Source: Anaerotruncus massiliensis (ex Togo et al. 2026)
GTDB taxonomy: Bacteria > Bacillota > Clostridia > Oscillospirales > Ruminococcaceae
Reading direction: 5' to 3'
NCBI RefSeq assembly: GCF_900199635.1
Contig: NZ_LT962687.1
Location: forward strand, 1,783,501-1,847,500
DNA length: 64,000 nucleotides
In this document: positions 1-7,828 of the stretch, piece after piece
Layout of the letters: the number at the start of each line of letters is the position of its first letter
Position numbering within the stretch: the stretch's first letter is position 1
Notes under the pieces: generated by a model
Databases searched by the model: none
The model's input: only the letters and a program-made list of their open reading frames with translations
What the model was told of the DNA's origin: nothing
Position numbers and translations under genes: made by a program

Positions 1-29
1 AAAACGCCGCCGGTTTCCCGGCGGCGTTT
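1..29 (-). terminator. Terminator of the hom-thrB-lysC operon
   Basis: A perfect 12-bp stem (2-13 with 18-29, loop TTTC on the plus strand) lies just past the lysC stop. Read on the minus strand it ends in TTTT at the window edge, so the U-tract may continue beyond the window. Confidence 0.8.
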
Positions 30-38
30 GTATCTCTC

Positions 39-1244
39 TCAGAGGTCGAAGGCGTCGTGGATGGCGCTGACGGCGCGTTCGCCGTCGGCGAGCGCCACGA
101 GCACCGAAATCTTGATCTCGCTCGTGGAGATCATCTGGATGTTGACGTTCGCTTCCGAGAGCGCCTCGAACATCTTGGAAGCGACGCCGGGATTGGACTG
201 CATCCCCGCGCCCACGATCGAGACTTTGGAGATGTTGTCGTCGCAGATGATGCCCTTGCCGCCGCAGCGCTCGTTGATGTCCTCCATCAGTTCGAGCGCG
301 AGCTGCTTGTTGGAGCGGTTGACGGTAAAGCTGATGTCCTTGGTATCGTCACGGCCGATCGACTGGAGGATGATGTCGACGTTAACCTTTTTCGCGGCAA
401 GCTGGGAGAAGATTTTGAACGCGATTCCGGGCTGGTCGGGCACCCCGATGATCGAAATGCGGGCCACGTCGTTATCGCGCGCCACCCCTCTGATGAGCAT
501 CTTTTCCACTTTGACAGCCTCCTTAATCTTGGTGCCGGGGTTCTTGGTGTAGCTGGAGAGCACCTCCAGGTTGACATTGTATTTTTTCGCCATCTCCACC
601 GAGCGGTTGTGGAGCACCCCCGCGCCGAGCGTCGCGAGCTCGAGCATCTCGTCGTAGGTGATCTCGTCGAGCTTATGCGCGCCGGGAACAAGCCGCGGGT
701 CGGCGGTGTACACGCCGTCGACGTCGGTGTAGATCTGGCAGAGGTCCGCGTGCAGCGCCGCCGCCAGCGCGACCGCGCTCGTATCCGAACCGCCGCGCCC
801 GAGGGTGGTGATATCGTCATAGCGGTTGATCCCCTGGAATCCCGCCACGATCACGATGTTGCGTTTGGCAAGCTCGTTGTCGAGCCGCTCCTTGTTGATG
901 CGGCGGATGCGCGCCGCGCCGTGGGTGGAATCGCTCAGGAAACCGGCCTGCCACCCCGTCAGCGAGATGACCGGCAGCCCCATCCGCTCGATGGCCATCG
1001 CCAGCAGCGACATGGAAATCTGCTCGCCCGTGGAGAGCAGAACGTCCATCTCCCGCTTGGATGCCATCGGATTGATCTCCTGCGCCTTGGCAATGAGGTC
1101 GTCGGTCGTGTCGCCCTGCGCGGACACCACCGCCACCACGTTGTTTCCCGCGCGGTAGGTGTCGGAGATGATCTGCGCCACGTTGAAGATGCGTTCGGAA
1201 TCCTTCACGGACGACCCGCCGAACTTCTGTACAACCAGGTTCAT
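39..1244 (-). CDS. lysC: Aspartate kinase
   Basis: Phosphorylates L-aspartate to 4-phospho-aspartate, the first step towards Lys, Thr and Met; cytosolic. The 401 residues are typical of a monofunctional aspartokinase: an N-terminal kinase domain opening with the KFGGSSVKD nucleotide-binding motif and containing GRGGSDTSA, then two ACT domains (about 265-401) for feedback by amino acids. The ATG follows GGAGG by 8 bases. It is last in a minus-strand run ACT protein, hom, thrB, lysC, which suggests threonine-branch regulation. A 224-base intergenic region with repeats separates it from thrB, so it may also have its own promoter. I see no lysine riboswitch there. Confidence 0.96.
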   Translation of the reverse strand: MNLVVQKFGGSSVKDSERIFNVAQIISDTYRAGNNVVAVVSAQGDTTDDLIAKAQEINPMASKREMDVLLSTGEQISMSLLAMAIERMGLPVISLTGWQAGFLSDSTHGAARIRRINKERLDNELAKRNIVIVAGFQGINRYDDITTLGRGGSDTSAVALAAALHADLCQIYTDVDGVYTADPRLVPGAHKLDEITYDEMLELATLGAGVLHNRSVEMAKKYNVNLEVLSSYTKNPGTKIKEAVKVEKMLIRGVARDNDVARISIIGVPDQPGIAFKIFSQLAAKKVNVDIILQSIGRDDTKDISFTVNRSNKQLALELMEDINERCGGKGIICDDNISKVSIVGAGMQSNPGVASKMFEALSEANVNIQMISTSEIKISVLVALADGERAVSAIHDAFDL

Positions 1245-1273
1245 ATGGTTTTCCTCCAGATCTATGTAGTACG

Positions 1274-1460
1274 CCCGGGGGAACTTTTGAAAAAGTTCCC
1301 CCGGGACCCCTTCAAAACTTTACGTCAGGCCGGCCGCCCTGCCTCAACAGCAGGCGCTGCCCGTGCTGAAAGCCGAAAGAAGCGCAACGCCCACAAAAGT
1401 CCCCCCCGGGACCCAAATCAGGCCGGCCGCCCCGCTTCGGGACGGGCGCCGCCCGTGTCC
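1274..1460. repeat. Palindromic, two-unit intergenic repeat between thrB and lysC
   Basis: Positions 1274-1305 form a perfect 15-bp inverted repeat around GA (CCCGGGGGAACTTTT and its complement). Two imperfect direct copies follow, each carrying AAAAGT, a C-run, CGGGACCC, then TCAGGCCGGCCGCCC and a GCCCGTG end (about 1291-1356 and 1395-1456). This looks like a dispersed intergenic repeat of the REP or MITE kind. No ORF is evident. In the minus-strand transcript it would fold strongly just ahead of lysC. Confidence 0.65.
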
Positions 1461-1468
1461 AAAAGCGA

Positions 1469-2362
1469 TTACACCCGTTCGATAACGGTTCCGGCATTAT
1501 CTATAGACAGTGTATGCACCTGCCAGCCGTCCAGTCCCAATTCCGGGAGCCGCCGGGCGATGCAGTCGCCGAAATCGCGCAGATTCGCGTCGACAATCGC
1601 CATGATGGTGGGCCCCGCGCCGCTCAGGTAGGCCGCGTAGGCACCGAGTTGAAAGCAGGCGTCCATCACTTCCCCGCCGCCCTTCACGAGCCCCATGCGG
1701 TAGGGCTGGTGCAGGCGGTCGTCCGCCGCGACGCGCAGGTTGTGGTAGTTTCCGCTGTAGAGGGAGACGGACATGAGCGCGGCGCGGGAGAGATTGAAGA
1801 CCCCGTCCCGGCGGGGCACCGTGTCGGGCAGGACGCCGCGCGCCTTCGCGGTCGACAGCTCAAAATCGGGGATGATCGCGACAAAGCGCAGGTCGTTTTT
1901 GATCTCCTGCTTGACGTACCACACCTTTTTTCCGTCGAAGACAGCGGTGACAAGCCCGCCGGTCAGCGCGGGGGTGGAGTTGTCGGGATGCCCCTCGATC
2001 CCGGCGGCGAGGTTCAGCAGCTCGTCGTCCGAGACGGGGTTCCCCATCAGGCGGTTCGCGCCCTTGAGCCCGGCGATCACGCAGGCGGAACTGGAGCCCA
2101 GCCCGCGCGTCAGCGGGATATTGTTGATCTGGCCGATTTTGAGCCCCCGGAAGGGCACGCCGCACAGCTCGTAGAGCCGTTTGGCGGTCGTATAGACGAG
2201 GTTCGTCTCGTCGGTGGGAATCTCCTTGCCGTCGAGCGATTCGATGGCAAGCCCGTCGTACTCCTCCAGCGTGACATAGTTATAGAGGCCGACCGCCAGC
2301 CCGATCGAGTCAAAGCCCGGCCCGATGTTGGCGCTGGTGGCCGGAATCCGCAACTTCAGCAT
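1469..2362 (-). CDS. thrB: Homoserine kinase
   Basis: Makes O-phospho-L-homoserine from homoserine and ATP in threonine synthesis. It is a GHMP kinase of 297 residues: the N-terminal PATSANIGPGFDSIG strand-loop and the ATP-binding LTRGLGSSSA loop (near residue 90) are both present. The ATG at 2362 overlaps the hom stop as TGATG, a translational-coupling arrangement, so I prefer it to the TTG one codon upstream. Threonine synthase is not in the window. Confidence 0.95.
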   Translation of the reverse strand: MLKLRIPATSANIGPGFDSIGLAVGLYNYVTLEEYDGLAIESLDGKEIPTDETNLVYTTAKRLYELCGVPFRGLKIGQINNIPLTRGLGSSSACVIAGLKGANRLMGNPVSDDELLNLAAGIEGHPDNSTPALTGGLVTAVFDGKKVWYVKQEIKNDLRFVAIIPDFELSTAKARGVLPDTVPRRDGVFNLSRAALMSVSLYSGNYHNLRVAADDRLHQPYRMGLVKGGGEVMDACFQLGAYAAYLSGAGPTIMAIVDANLRDFGDCIARRLPELGLDGWQVHTLSIDNAGTVIERV

Positions 2363-3606
2363 CAATAGTCGAGCACCCGGATCTTGCTGAGGATCGTCAC
2401 GCCCTTCTCCTCGAGCTTTTTGCAGGCGGCGTCGATCTCCCGCTCGGTCGCGGCGGGGGTGATGAAAGCGGCCTCGTTGGAGGGCTTGCCGTCGCGGGAG
2501 AGCGCCTTGACCTTGCCGAAGAGCTCCACCGCGTCCTCGAGCGAATTGCTCTCGAAGGAGCGGCAGCGCAGATACATCGCGGTGACGTTGTCCTCACGCG
2601 GGGCGACGTTGCCGCCGTTCGATTTCTCCCAGCGCAGCGAGGGGCTGGTATCGGTGGCCTTGGCGCACTCGATCACGTCCCCGACCACCGCCGAGGCGGT
2701 CGGGTATTTGCCCGCGCCCTTGCCGTAGAAGACCACGTCGCCCGTCGCGTCGCCGCGCACGAGGATGCCGTTGAAGACGTCGTCCACGTTGCCGAGCTGG
2801 CTGTCGTGGCTGACGAACGCGGGCGTCACCATGGCGGTGATGGGCGCGCCATTCACCCCCCGTTTGGCGCGGCCGATCAGCTTGATGACGCTGCCGCACC
2901 CGGCCGCGTAGGCCACGTCCTCCTGGGTGATCCGCGTGATCCCCTCGGCGTAGACGTCCCGCGGATAGACGTGGGAACCGAACGCCAGCGAGGCGAGGAT
3001 GCAGATTTTGCGGCAGGCGTCCTTGCCCTCGACATCGTCGGCGGGGTTGCGCTCGGCATAGCCGAGCTTCTGGGCGAGCGCGAGCGCGCTGTCAAAGGTG
3101 ACGCCCTCGCGGAACATCTTGGTCAGGATGAAGTTGGTGGTGCCGTTGAGGATGCCGGCGATCTCCTCGATGCGGTTGGCCGCCAGGCACATGTGCAGCG
3201 GGCGGATGATCGGGATGCCGCCGCCGACGCTCGCCTCAAAGAGGTAGTTGACATGGCGGCTGTGGGCGATGTCCAACAGCTCCGCGCCGTACTGCGCGAC
3301 CAGCTCCTTGTTGGAGGTGACCACGCTCTTGCCCCGCTCGAGGCAGGCACGGGTATATTCGTGGGCGGGCTCGAGCCCGCCGATCACCTCGACGACGATC
3401 GAAATGCTGTCGTCGTTCAGGATGACGTTGAAATCCTTGACGAACCGGTCGGCATAGAGGCTGTCGGGGAAATCGCGCACATCGAGGATGTACTTGAGAT
3501 CGAGCTCCTGTCCCGCCTTCCTTTCAAGACTCTCCTTATTTTTGAAAAACACGTCGACAACGCCGGAACCGACGGTGCCGCAGCCCAGAACCGCGATATT
3601 GATCAT
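2362..3606 (-). CDS. hom: Homoserine dehydrogenase
   Basis: Reduces aspartate-4-semialdehyde to homoserine with NAD(P)H. The 414 residues fit the long bacterial form: a Rossmann fold with GCGTVGSGV at the N-terminus, a central catalytic domain (GGIPIIRPL, GILNGTTNFIL), and a C-terminal ACT-like regulatory domain after about residue 340. The ATG is 9 bases from GGAGG. The next gene upstream encodes an ACT protein, 38 bases away; thrB overlaps its stop. Confidence 0.96.
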   Translation of the reverse strand: MINIAVLGCGTVGSGVVDVFFKNKESLERKAGQELDLKYILDVRDFPDSLYADRFVKDFNVILNDDSISIVVEVIGGLEPAHEYTRACLERGKSVVTSNKELVAQYGAELLDIAHSRHVNYLFEASVGGGIPIIRPLHMCLAANRIEEIAGILNGTTNFILTKMFREGVTFDSALALAQKLGYAERNPADDVEGKDACRKICILASLAFGSHVYPRDVYAEGITRITQEDVAYAAGCGSVIKLIGRAKRGVNGAPITAMVTPAFVSHDSQLGNVDDVFNGILVRGDATGDVVFYGKGAGKYPTASAVVGDVIECAKATDTSPSLRWEKSNGGNVAPREDNVTAMYLRCRSFESNSLEDAVELFGKVKALSRDGKPSNEAAFITPAATEREIDAACKKLEEKGVTILSKIRVLDY

Positions 3607-3644
3607 GACATGGTACCTCCAAACGTATTTTGACGGGAAAGGGA

Positions 3645-4079
3645 TCAGATCGTCTTGGCCTCGACGATTCCGTCGAGCGCGCCGAGCATTTCGATCATCT
3701 CCGAGCGGGAGAGGCTCGACTGGTTGGTGCGCACCGACACCGTCGCGATCGCCACGCCGTCGACCGGGATGTTCTGGTTGACGGTGATGATGTTCGCGCC
3801 GGCCTTGTAAAAGGAGCTCAGCAGCGAGGAGAGCACGCCGGGGCGGTCCTCGAGCGTCAGGTAGAAGGTCACGAGGTTCTCGTTCATCCGCTCGTCGTAC
3901 AGATAGATCGCGTCCTTATACTTATAAAACGCGCTGCGGGAAATGCCCGCCATCTGCGCCGCCTGCGAGGAGCTTTTGGCCTTGCCCTGCGCCAGCAGCA
4001 TCTTCGCCTGCACGACCTTGAGGAATACATCCGGCAAAACCTGCGCGTCGACCAGCAGGAATTTCAAATTTTCGGACAA
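3645..4079 (-). CDS. ACT domain protein of the PheB/UPF0735 family
   Basis: Resembles B. subtilis PheB (known of the family: a small ACT protein encoded beside amino-acid biosynthesis genes). It has an N-terminal helical region with SRSAFYKYKDAIYLYDE, which looks like a helix-turn-helix, then one ACT domain from about residue 70 (LEDRPGVLSSLLS). I place the start at TTG 4079, 8 bases from GAGGGG, because the ATG at 4097 has no ribosome site; the product is then 144 residues. First gene of the hom operon, so probably an amino-acid-sensing regulator of it (inference). Confidence 0.82.
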   Translation of the reverse strand: MSENLKFLLVDAQVLPDVFLKVVQAKMLLAQGKAKSSSQAAQMAGISRSAFYKYKDAIYLYDERMNENLVTFYLTLEDRPGVLSSLLSSFYKAGANIITVNQNIPVDGVAIATVSVRTNQSSLSRSEMIEMLGALDGIVEAKTI

Positions 4080-4120
4080 AGCGTCCACCCCTCGCATACT
4101 TTTGTATTACAGACAAATAC

Positions 4121-4149
4121 ACTATACCACACCTACCCGCCAAAGTAAA
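4121..4149 (-). promoter_or_regulatory. Sigma-A promoter of the ACT-hom-thrB-lysC operon
   Basis: Read on the minus strand: TTTACT, 17-base spacer, TATAGT, with a TGTG extension before the -10. Transcription would start near 4114, 35 bases ahead of the TTG start. Confidence 0.75.
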
Positions 4150-4342
4150 CCGTCACTTTGTCACAGATTCGCAGATTTTGCAGATCGGTTCTGGTGAAGA
4201 TGTCCATGGGAAACTGCTTGGCTGGATTTTTTCCATTCCGGCAGCAGTCCTGCCAATGTTTTCGCACCGTCCGAACCGGTGTTTTTTCGCCGCCGTCTGC
4301 ATACCCTTTATAGGGACCATTTTGTTGAAGGGAGGCGGTGGC

Positions 4343-5422
4343 GTGCAGGCGGACGACAAATTCCGTGTCGTGGTGGATATCCTCTATTATGCGGCGCTCG
4401 GCGCGGCGGTCTATTTTGCTGTGCGCTACCTGCTTTGCTGGACGCTGCCCTTCTTCCTGGGCGCGGGGGTGGCGGCGCTGCTGCGCCCCACGACGTTGAA
4501 ATTCGCAAAAAAAACGCGCATGAAGGAGTCCTGCGCCGCCGTCCTTGTGCTCCTCTTTTTCTACCTCGTGGCGGCGGGGATGCTCGCCCTCTTCCTTACC
4601 ATCCTGCTCGCCCAGCTCTACGAGCTGCTGCTCCGCCTGCCCGAGCTCTACGCCGAAAACGTCGCGCCGCTGTTCGATCAGCTCAGCGGCTGGTTCTACG
4701 GGCTCGCCGGGCGCTTCGGGGCCTCGGCGGAGGGCGGACTTGAGCAGTTTTCGGGCGCGGTGTCCGACACCATCCGCCAGGCGGCGGTCGACGGTTCCAC
4801 CCACCTCGTCAGCTGGGCCGCCGGGCTGGCGGCTAAATTGCCCATCCTGCTGATCGCGACGGTTTTCACCGTCGTGATCAGCATGCTCACCGCGACCGGC
4901 TACCGGCAGGTGGGCGCCTTCCTCTGCGGACTCTTCCCCGGCAAATGGGAGGAACGCCTACGCGGGCTCCAGCGGTTCGGGCGGGAGACGGTGTGGAAGA
5001 TGGTGCGCGCCTACACGGTCATCGTGGCGGTCACCTTCCTGGAACTGCTCGCCGGACTGTGGCTGCTCGGTTTCCAGTATGTGCTTCCGGTGGCCGCCGC
5101 CATCGCCCTGCTCGACATCCTGCCCCTCATCGGCACCGGCACCATCCTCGTCCCGTGGGGAATCGTACTGATCGCGGGGGGCGACCTTGTGGGCGGCGTG
5201 GGGCTCATCCTGCTCTTCGCGCTCATCGAGGTGCTGCGAAACATCCTCGAGCCGCGCATCGTGGGCAACCAAATCGGCCTGCACCCCATTGTGACGATCA
5301 CCGCCATGTATGCGGGACTCAAAATCGCGGGATTCTGGGGGATGCTTGCCGCGCCGGTCGCCGTGCTGCTCGGACGCTACCTGTGGACGGGAGCGGCCCC
5401 CGAACGGCGGGCCGAGGCTTAA
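4343..5422 (+). CDS. ytvI: Sporulation integral membrane protein YtvI (AI-2E transporter family)
   Basis: A polytopic protein of the AI-2E/PerM exporter superfamily and the YtvI subfamily, which is found in endospore formers. Hydrophobic segments lie near the N-terminus (two), then a soluble middle, then a C-terminal cluster with LDILPLIGTGTILVPWG and LEPRIVGNQIGLHP, the family's signature loops. The frame is open from 4178, but I choose GTG 4343: it sits 7 bases from GGGAGG and gives 359 residues, close to the family length. It converges on the HAD gene and overlaps its stop by 4 bases. Confidence 0.88.
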   Translation: MQADDKFRVVVDILYYAALGAAVYFAVRYLLCWTLPFFLGAGVAALLRPTTLKFAKKTRMKESCAAVLVLLFFYLVAAGMLALFLTILLAQLYELLLRLPELYAENVAPLFDQLSGWFYGLAGRFGASAEGGLEQFSGAVSDTIRQAAVDGSTHLVSWAAGLAAKLPILLIATVFTVVISMLTATGYRQVGAFLCGLFPGKWEERLRGLQRFGRETVWKMVRAYTVIVAVTFLELLAGLWLLGFQYVLPVAAAIALLDILPLIGTGTILVPWGIVLIAGGDLVGGVGLILLFALIEVLRNILEPRIVGNQIGLHPIVTITAMYAGLKIAGFWGMLAAPVAVLLGRYLWTGAAPERRAEA

Positions 5423-6054
5423 AGGGCGGTCAGCCGTTCGATCGCTTCGGGCAGCTCGCCCGCGCTTTTGACCTCCGCGTCCGCGCCCGTGACCTCCGCG
5501 GGAAACAGCCCGTAGAGGCAGCCGACGAAGGGAACCCCGTTTTCCCGCGCGGCCGTCCTGTCGAAGTGCCGGTCGCCCACCATGACGGCCGCGCCGGGGC
5601 GCTCGGTTTCGAGGATGTGGGCCAGCAGCTGCGGCTTGTCCCAGCCGTCCCGGCCCTCGGGCGTGCCGTCGAAGAGGGGCAGCAGCCCGATCTGTCCGAG
5701 GACGAGATCGGTATATTCGCGCCGCGCGTTGGAGCAGAGATAGATTTTATAGCCGAGCCTCCGGAGTTCCCGGAGGCTCTCTTCCACCCCCGGATAGGCG
5801 CGCGCCAGACCGGGGATCGTCTCCCGGATCGCCTGGACGACGTGGAAATTGAATTCCTCGTATGTCTCCATCGAGCCGTCGGGTGAGATCACCCTGGCGT
5901 TGTCGGCGGCGGTCCCGCCGATCAGCGTCAGCAGCAGGCTGTCCGGCAGAGGGTCGCGCCCGGTGAGCGCAAGCGCCTTGCGGTAGGCGGGCAGCAGGAA
6001 CCTGTCCGATTGGCTCAGGGTCCCGTCGAGATCGAATGCGGCCAGTTTTTTCAT
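5419..6054 (-). CDS. HAD-family phosphatase (phosphoglycolate phosphatase-like)
   Basis: A 211-residue HAD hydrolase with all motifs: DLDGTLSQS (nucleophile Asp), a motif II Ser in YLCSNARRE, a Lys in GWDKPQLL, and motif III in VMVGDRHFD. The alpha-helical cap between motifs I and II groups it with the Gph/PgmB type. I place the start at ATG 6054, 7 bases from GGAGGA; the upstream in-frame ATG lies over the ribosome site. Substrate unknown; it may clear phosphoglycolate or a sugar phosphate. Confidence 0.85.
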   Translation of the reverse strand: MKKLAAFDLDGTLSQSDRFLLPAYRKALALTGRDPLPDSLLLTLIGGTAADNARVISPDGSMETYEEFNFHVVQAIRETIPGLARAYPGVEESLRELRRLGYKIYLCSNARREYTDLVLGQIGLLPLFDGTPEGRDGWDKPQLLAHILETERPGAAVMVGDRHFDRTAARENGVPFVGCLYGLFPAEVTGADAEVKSAGELPEAIERLTAL

Positions 6055-6087
6055 CCATACATCCTCCATCCATATGATACCTGTTTT

Positions 6088-6093
6088 AGTATA
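6088..6093 (-). promoter_or_regulatory. Extended -10 promoter of the HAD phosphatase gene
   Basis: On the minus strand TGTGATATACT gives an extended -10 with TATACT. No good -35 is present at 17 bases, so recognition would rest on the TG extension. Confidence 0.5.
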
Positions 6094-6209
6094 TCACACA
6101 AAAAATCGGAATCATATTGTGCAACATCGAGAAATATTGCCGCGAAGCAAGGAATTTTTTGCCCACCCTCCCACGGATTTCCCCCGCACCGCTCCAATAA
6201 AATATTCCT

Positions 6210-6237
6210 TTGTTTTTTGGGGGGATCATGATATACT
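6210..6237 (+). promoter_or_regulatory. Sigma-A promoter of the DivIVA-like gene
   Basis: TTGTTT, 16-base spacer, TGATATACT (extended -10). It stands 50 bases ahead of the 6288 start. Confidence 0.65.
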
Positions 6238-6287
6238 GATAATATCTATCAGACCATTCCACGAACCATCGGAAAGGATGTCGAATT

Positions 6288-7061
6288 ATGGGAGAAGCGG
6301 GGACTTTTAAGACCACCACTTTTGGCGGCTTTGATAAGAAATCGGTGCTCAGCTATATTGATGCGCTCAACGAGCAGTTCCACGCCGCGGAGGCGGACTA
6401 TGCCGCAAAGCTGGAGGAATACGCGCGCGCGCAGGACTCGCAGGTCGCGCACATCAAAAAGCTGGAAGCCCAGCTCGCCGACCAGGAGGGCAAGCTGACC
6501 GCCGTGGCCGAGCAGCTGGAAAAGGAACGCGGCATCGCGCGGCAGGCGCAGGAGATGATCTCCGAGCTCGACACCCAGAACAAGGCCCTGCAAAAACAGC
6601 TTTCCGACAGCGAACGCGAGCTGCAGATCCAGATCGAACGCGGCCGCCAGCTCCAATTCAAGGCGGAGAGCCTCGACTATAAGAGCAAAAAATACGACGA
6701 GCTGTCCGGCCAGATCGGCGACGCGATGATCGAGGCGAAGCGAAACGCCGACCAGATCATCGCCGAGGCAAACGGCAAGGCCGCGCAGATCACCGACCAG
6801 GCGCACGCCTACATGCGCAACTTCTACAGCGAGCTCGGCAGCTTCAAGGGGGACGCGGCGCGCCTGCGCAAGTCGATCGAGGAGATCCTCTTCGTGCTCA
6901 ACGACCGCATCGACGTGATGCAGGAGGTCGTGCGGCAGGTCGAAAAGAAGTTTGGCGACGACACGCGGCTGGACTACACTGAGGAGCAGCCGCCCTTCTC
7001 CGAGCCCGCGGACGAAGCGGGATACCTGGGAGGTGCCGTGGATGAACACCTTCCGGATTGA
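6288..7061 (+). CDS. DivIVA-domain coiled-coil protein
   Basis: 257 residues. The N-terminal FGGFDKKSVLSYID resembles the membrane-curvature-sensing start of DivIVA/GpsB proteins. A long charged coiled coil follows (about 30-150), then a second helical stretch (about 150-230) and an acidic tail. DivIVA-family proteins organise cell poles and septa; a division or polar scaffold role is inferred. The ATG follows GGAAAGGA. The last 20 bases overlap the fumarase beta gene, so the two are probably translationally coupled although their functions look unrelated. Confidence 0.8.
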   Translation: MGEAGTFKTTTFGGFDKKSVLSYIDALNEQFHAAEADYAAKLEEYARAQDSQVAHIKKLEAQLADQEGKLTAVAEQLEKERGIARQAQEMISELDTQNKALQKQLSDSERELQIQIERGRQLQFKAESLDYKSKKYDELSGQIGDAMIEAKRNADQIIAEANGKAAQITDQAHAYMRNFYSELGSFKGDAARLRKSIEEILFVLNDRIDVMQEVVRQVEKKFGDDTRLDYTEEQPPFSEPADEAGYLGGAVDEHLPD

Positions 7062-7599
7062 TGCCTCCGCGCTCTCCGAAAAGGCCCCGGAGCTGCGCGC
7101 GGGCGACCGCGTCCTGCTGTCGGGCACCATCTACACCGCGCGCGATGCGGCGCACAAACGGATGATGGCCGCGCTCAGGGCCGGGGAGCCGCTCCCCTTT
7201 CCGCTTGAAGGCGCGTGCATCTACTTCGCGGGGCCGACCCCCGCGCCCGCCGGTATGGCGATCGGCTCCTGCGGGCCCACCACCTCGGGACGCATGGACC
7301 CCTACACCCCCGCGCTGATGGACCGGGGGCTGACCGCCACCATCGGCAAGGGCGGCCGCTCGCGGGAGGTCTATGACGCGATCGTCCGCAACCGCGGCGT
7401 CTATCTCTGCGCGATCGGCGGGGCCGGCGCGCTCGCGGCGCAGTGCATCACCTCCTGCGAGGTCATCGCCTACGAGGATTTGGGGTGCGAATCGGTCAAG
7501 CGCCTCACCGTCCGCGGCTTCCCCCTCATCGTCGCGGCGGACTGCGCCGGTCAAAACCTCTTTGACGCGGGGCGCGCCGCATACCGCAAAGAAGCGTAG
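7042..7599 (+). CDS. Fumarate hydratase class I, beta subunit-like (Fe-S hydro-lyase C-terminal domain)
   Basis: 185 residues covering exactly the beta (C-terminal) domain of class I fumarase or tartrate dehydratase: GPTPAP near residue 66, then GSCGPTTSGRMD and IGKGG. In two-subunit enzymes this chain completes the active site whose [4Fe-4S] cluster is held by the alpha subunit. No alpha gene is in the window; the upstream gene is DivIVA-like. The ATG at 7042 follows GGGAGG and lies inside the preceding gene. The substrate could be fumarate/malate, tartrate or a related hydroxy acid. Confidence 0.88.
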   Translation: MNTFRIDASALSEKAPELRAGDRVLLSGTIYTARDAAHKRMMAALRAGEPLPFPLEGACIYFAGPTPAPAGMAIGSCGPTTSGRMDPYTPALMDRGLTATIGKGGRSREVYDAIVRNRGVYLCAIGGAGALAAQCITSCEVIAYEDLGCESVKRLTVRGFPLIVAADCAGQNLFDAGRAAYRKEA

Positions 7600-7604
7600 C
7601 GCAC

Positions 7605-7639
7605 GAGCGCCGGAGACGAAAGTCTCCGGCGCTCTTTTT
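7605..7639 (+). terminator. Terminator after the fumarase beta gene
   Basis: A perfect 13-bp stem (7605-7617 with 7622-7634), GAAA loop, then TTTTT, five bases past the stop codon. Confidence 0.93.
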
Positions 7640-7714
7640 GCGTCCTGAAGCCGCGAGGCGCGCCGCTGGGGGCGAGGCTCGGGGGGCGGGATGCGCCGTC
7701 CCGCGGACGGTGCG

Positions 7715-7753
7715 GGCGGGCTCCGCCCGCCTCGCCCTGCCTGCGGCAGGGCG
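7715..7753. repeat. Two adjacent GC hairpins between convergent genes
   Basis: A 7-bp stem at 7715-7731 and a 9-bp stem at 7733-7753, both perfect with 3-base loops and without U-tracts. They sit in the 190-base GC-rich gap between convergent genes. They may act as mRNA 3' ends or be relics of a repeat; nothing else is recognisable in 7640-7828. Confidence 0.55.
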
Positions 7754-7828
7754 GTCCCGCCCCCGGCCCGTCTTTCCCGCCGCGCCAAAAAGGCAGGCCG
7801 CTCACGCGGCCCGCCCGATATTTCCCGT

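Noticed and set aside
1245-1468. Lysine riboswitch ahead of lysC
   Set aside because: The intergenic sequence is explained by palindromic repeats and I find none of the conserved L-box segments.
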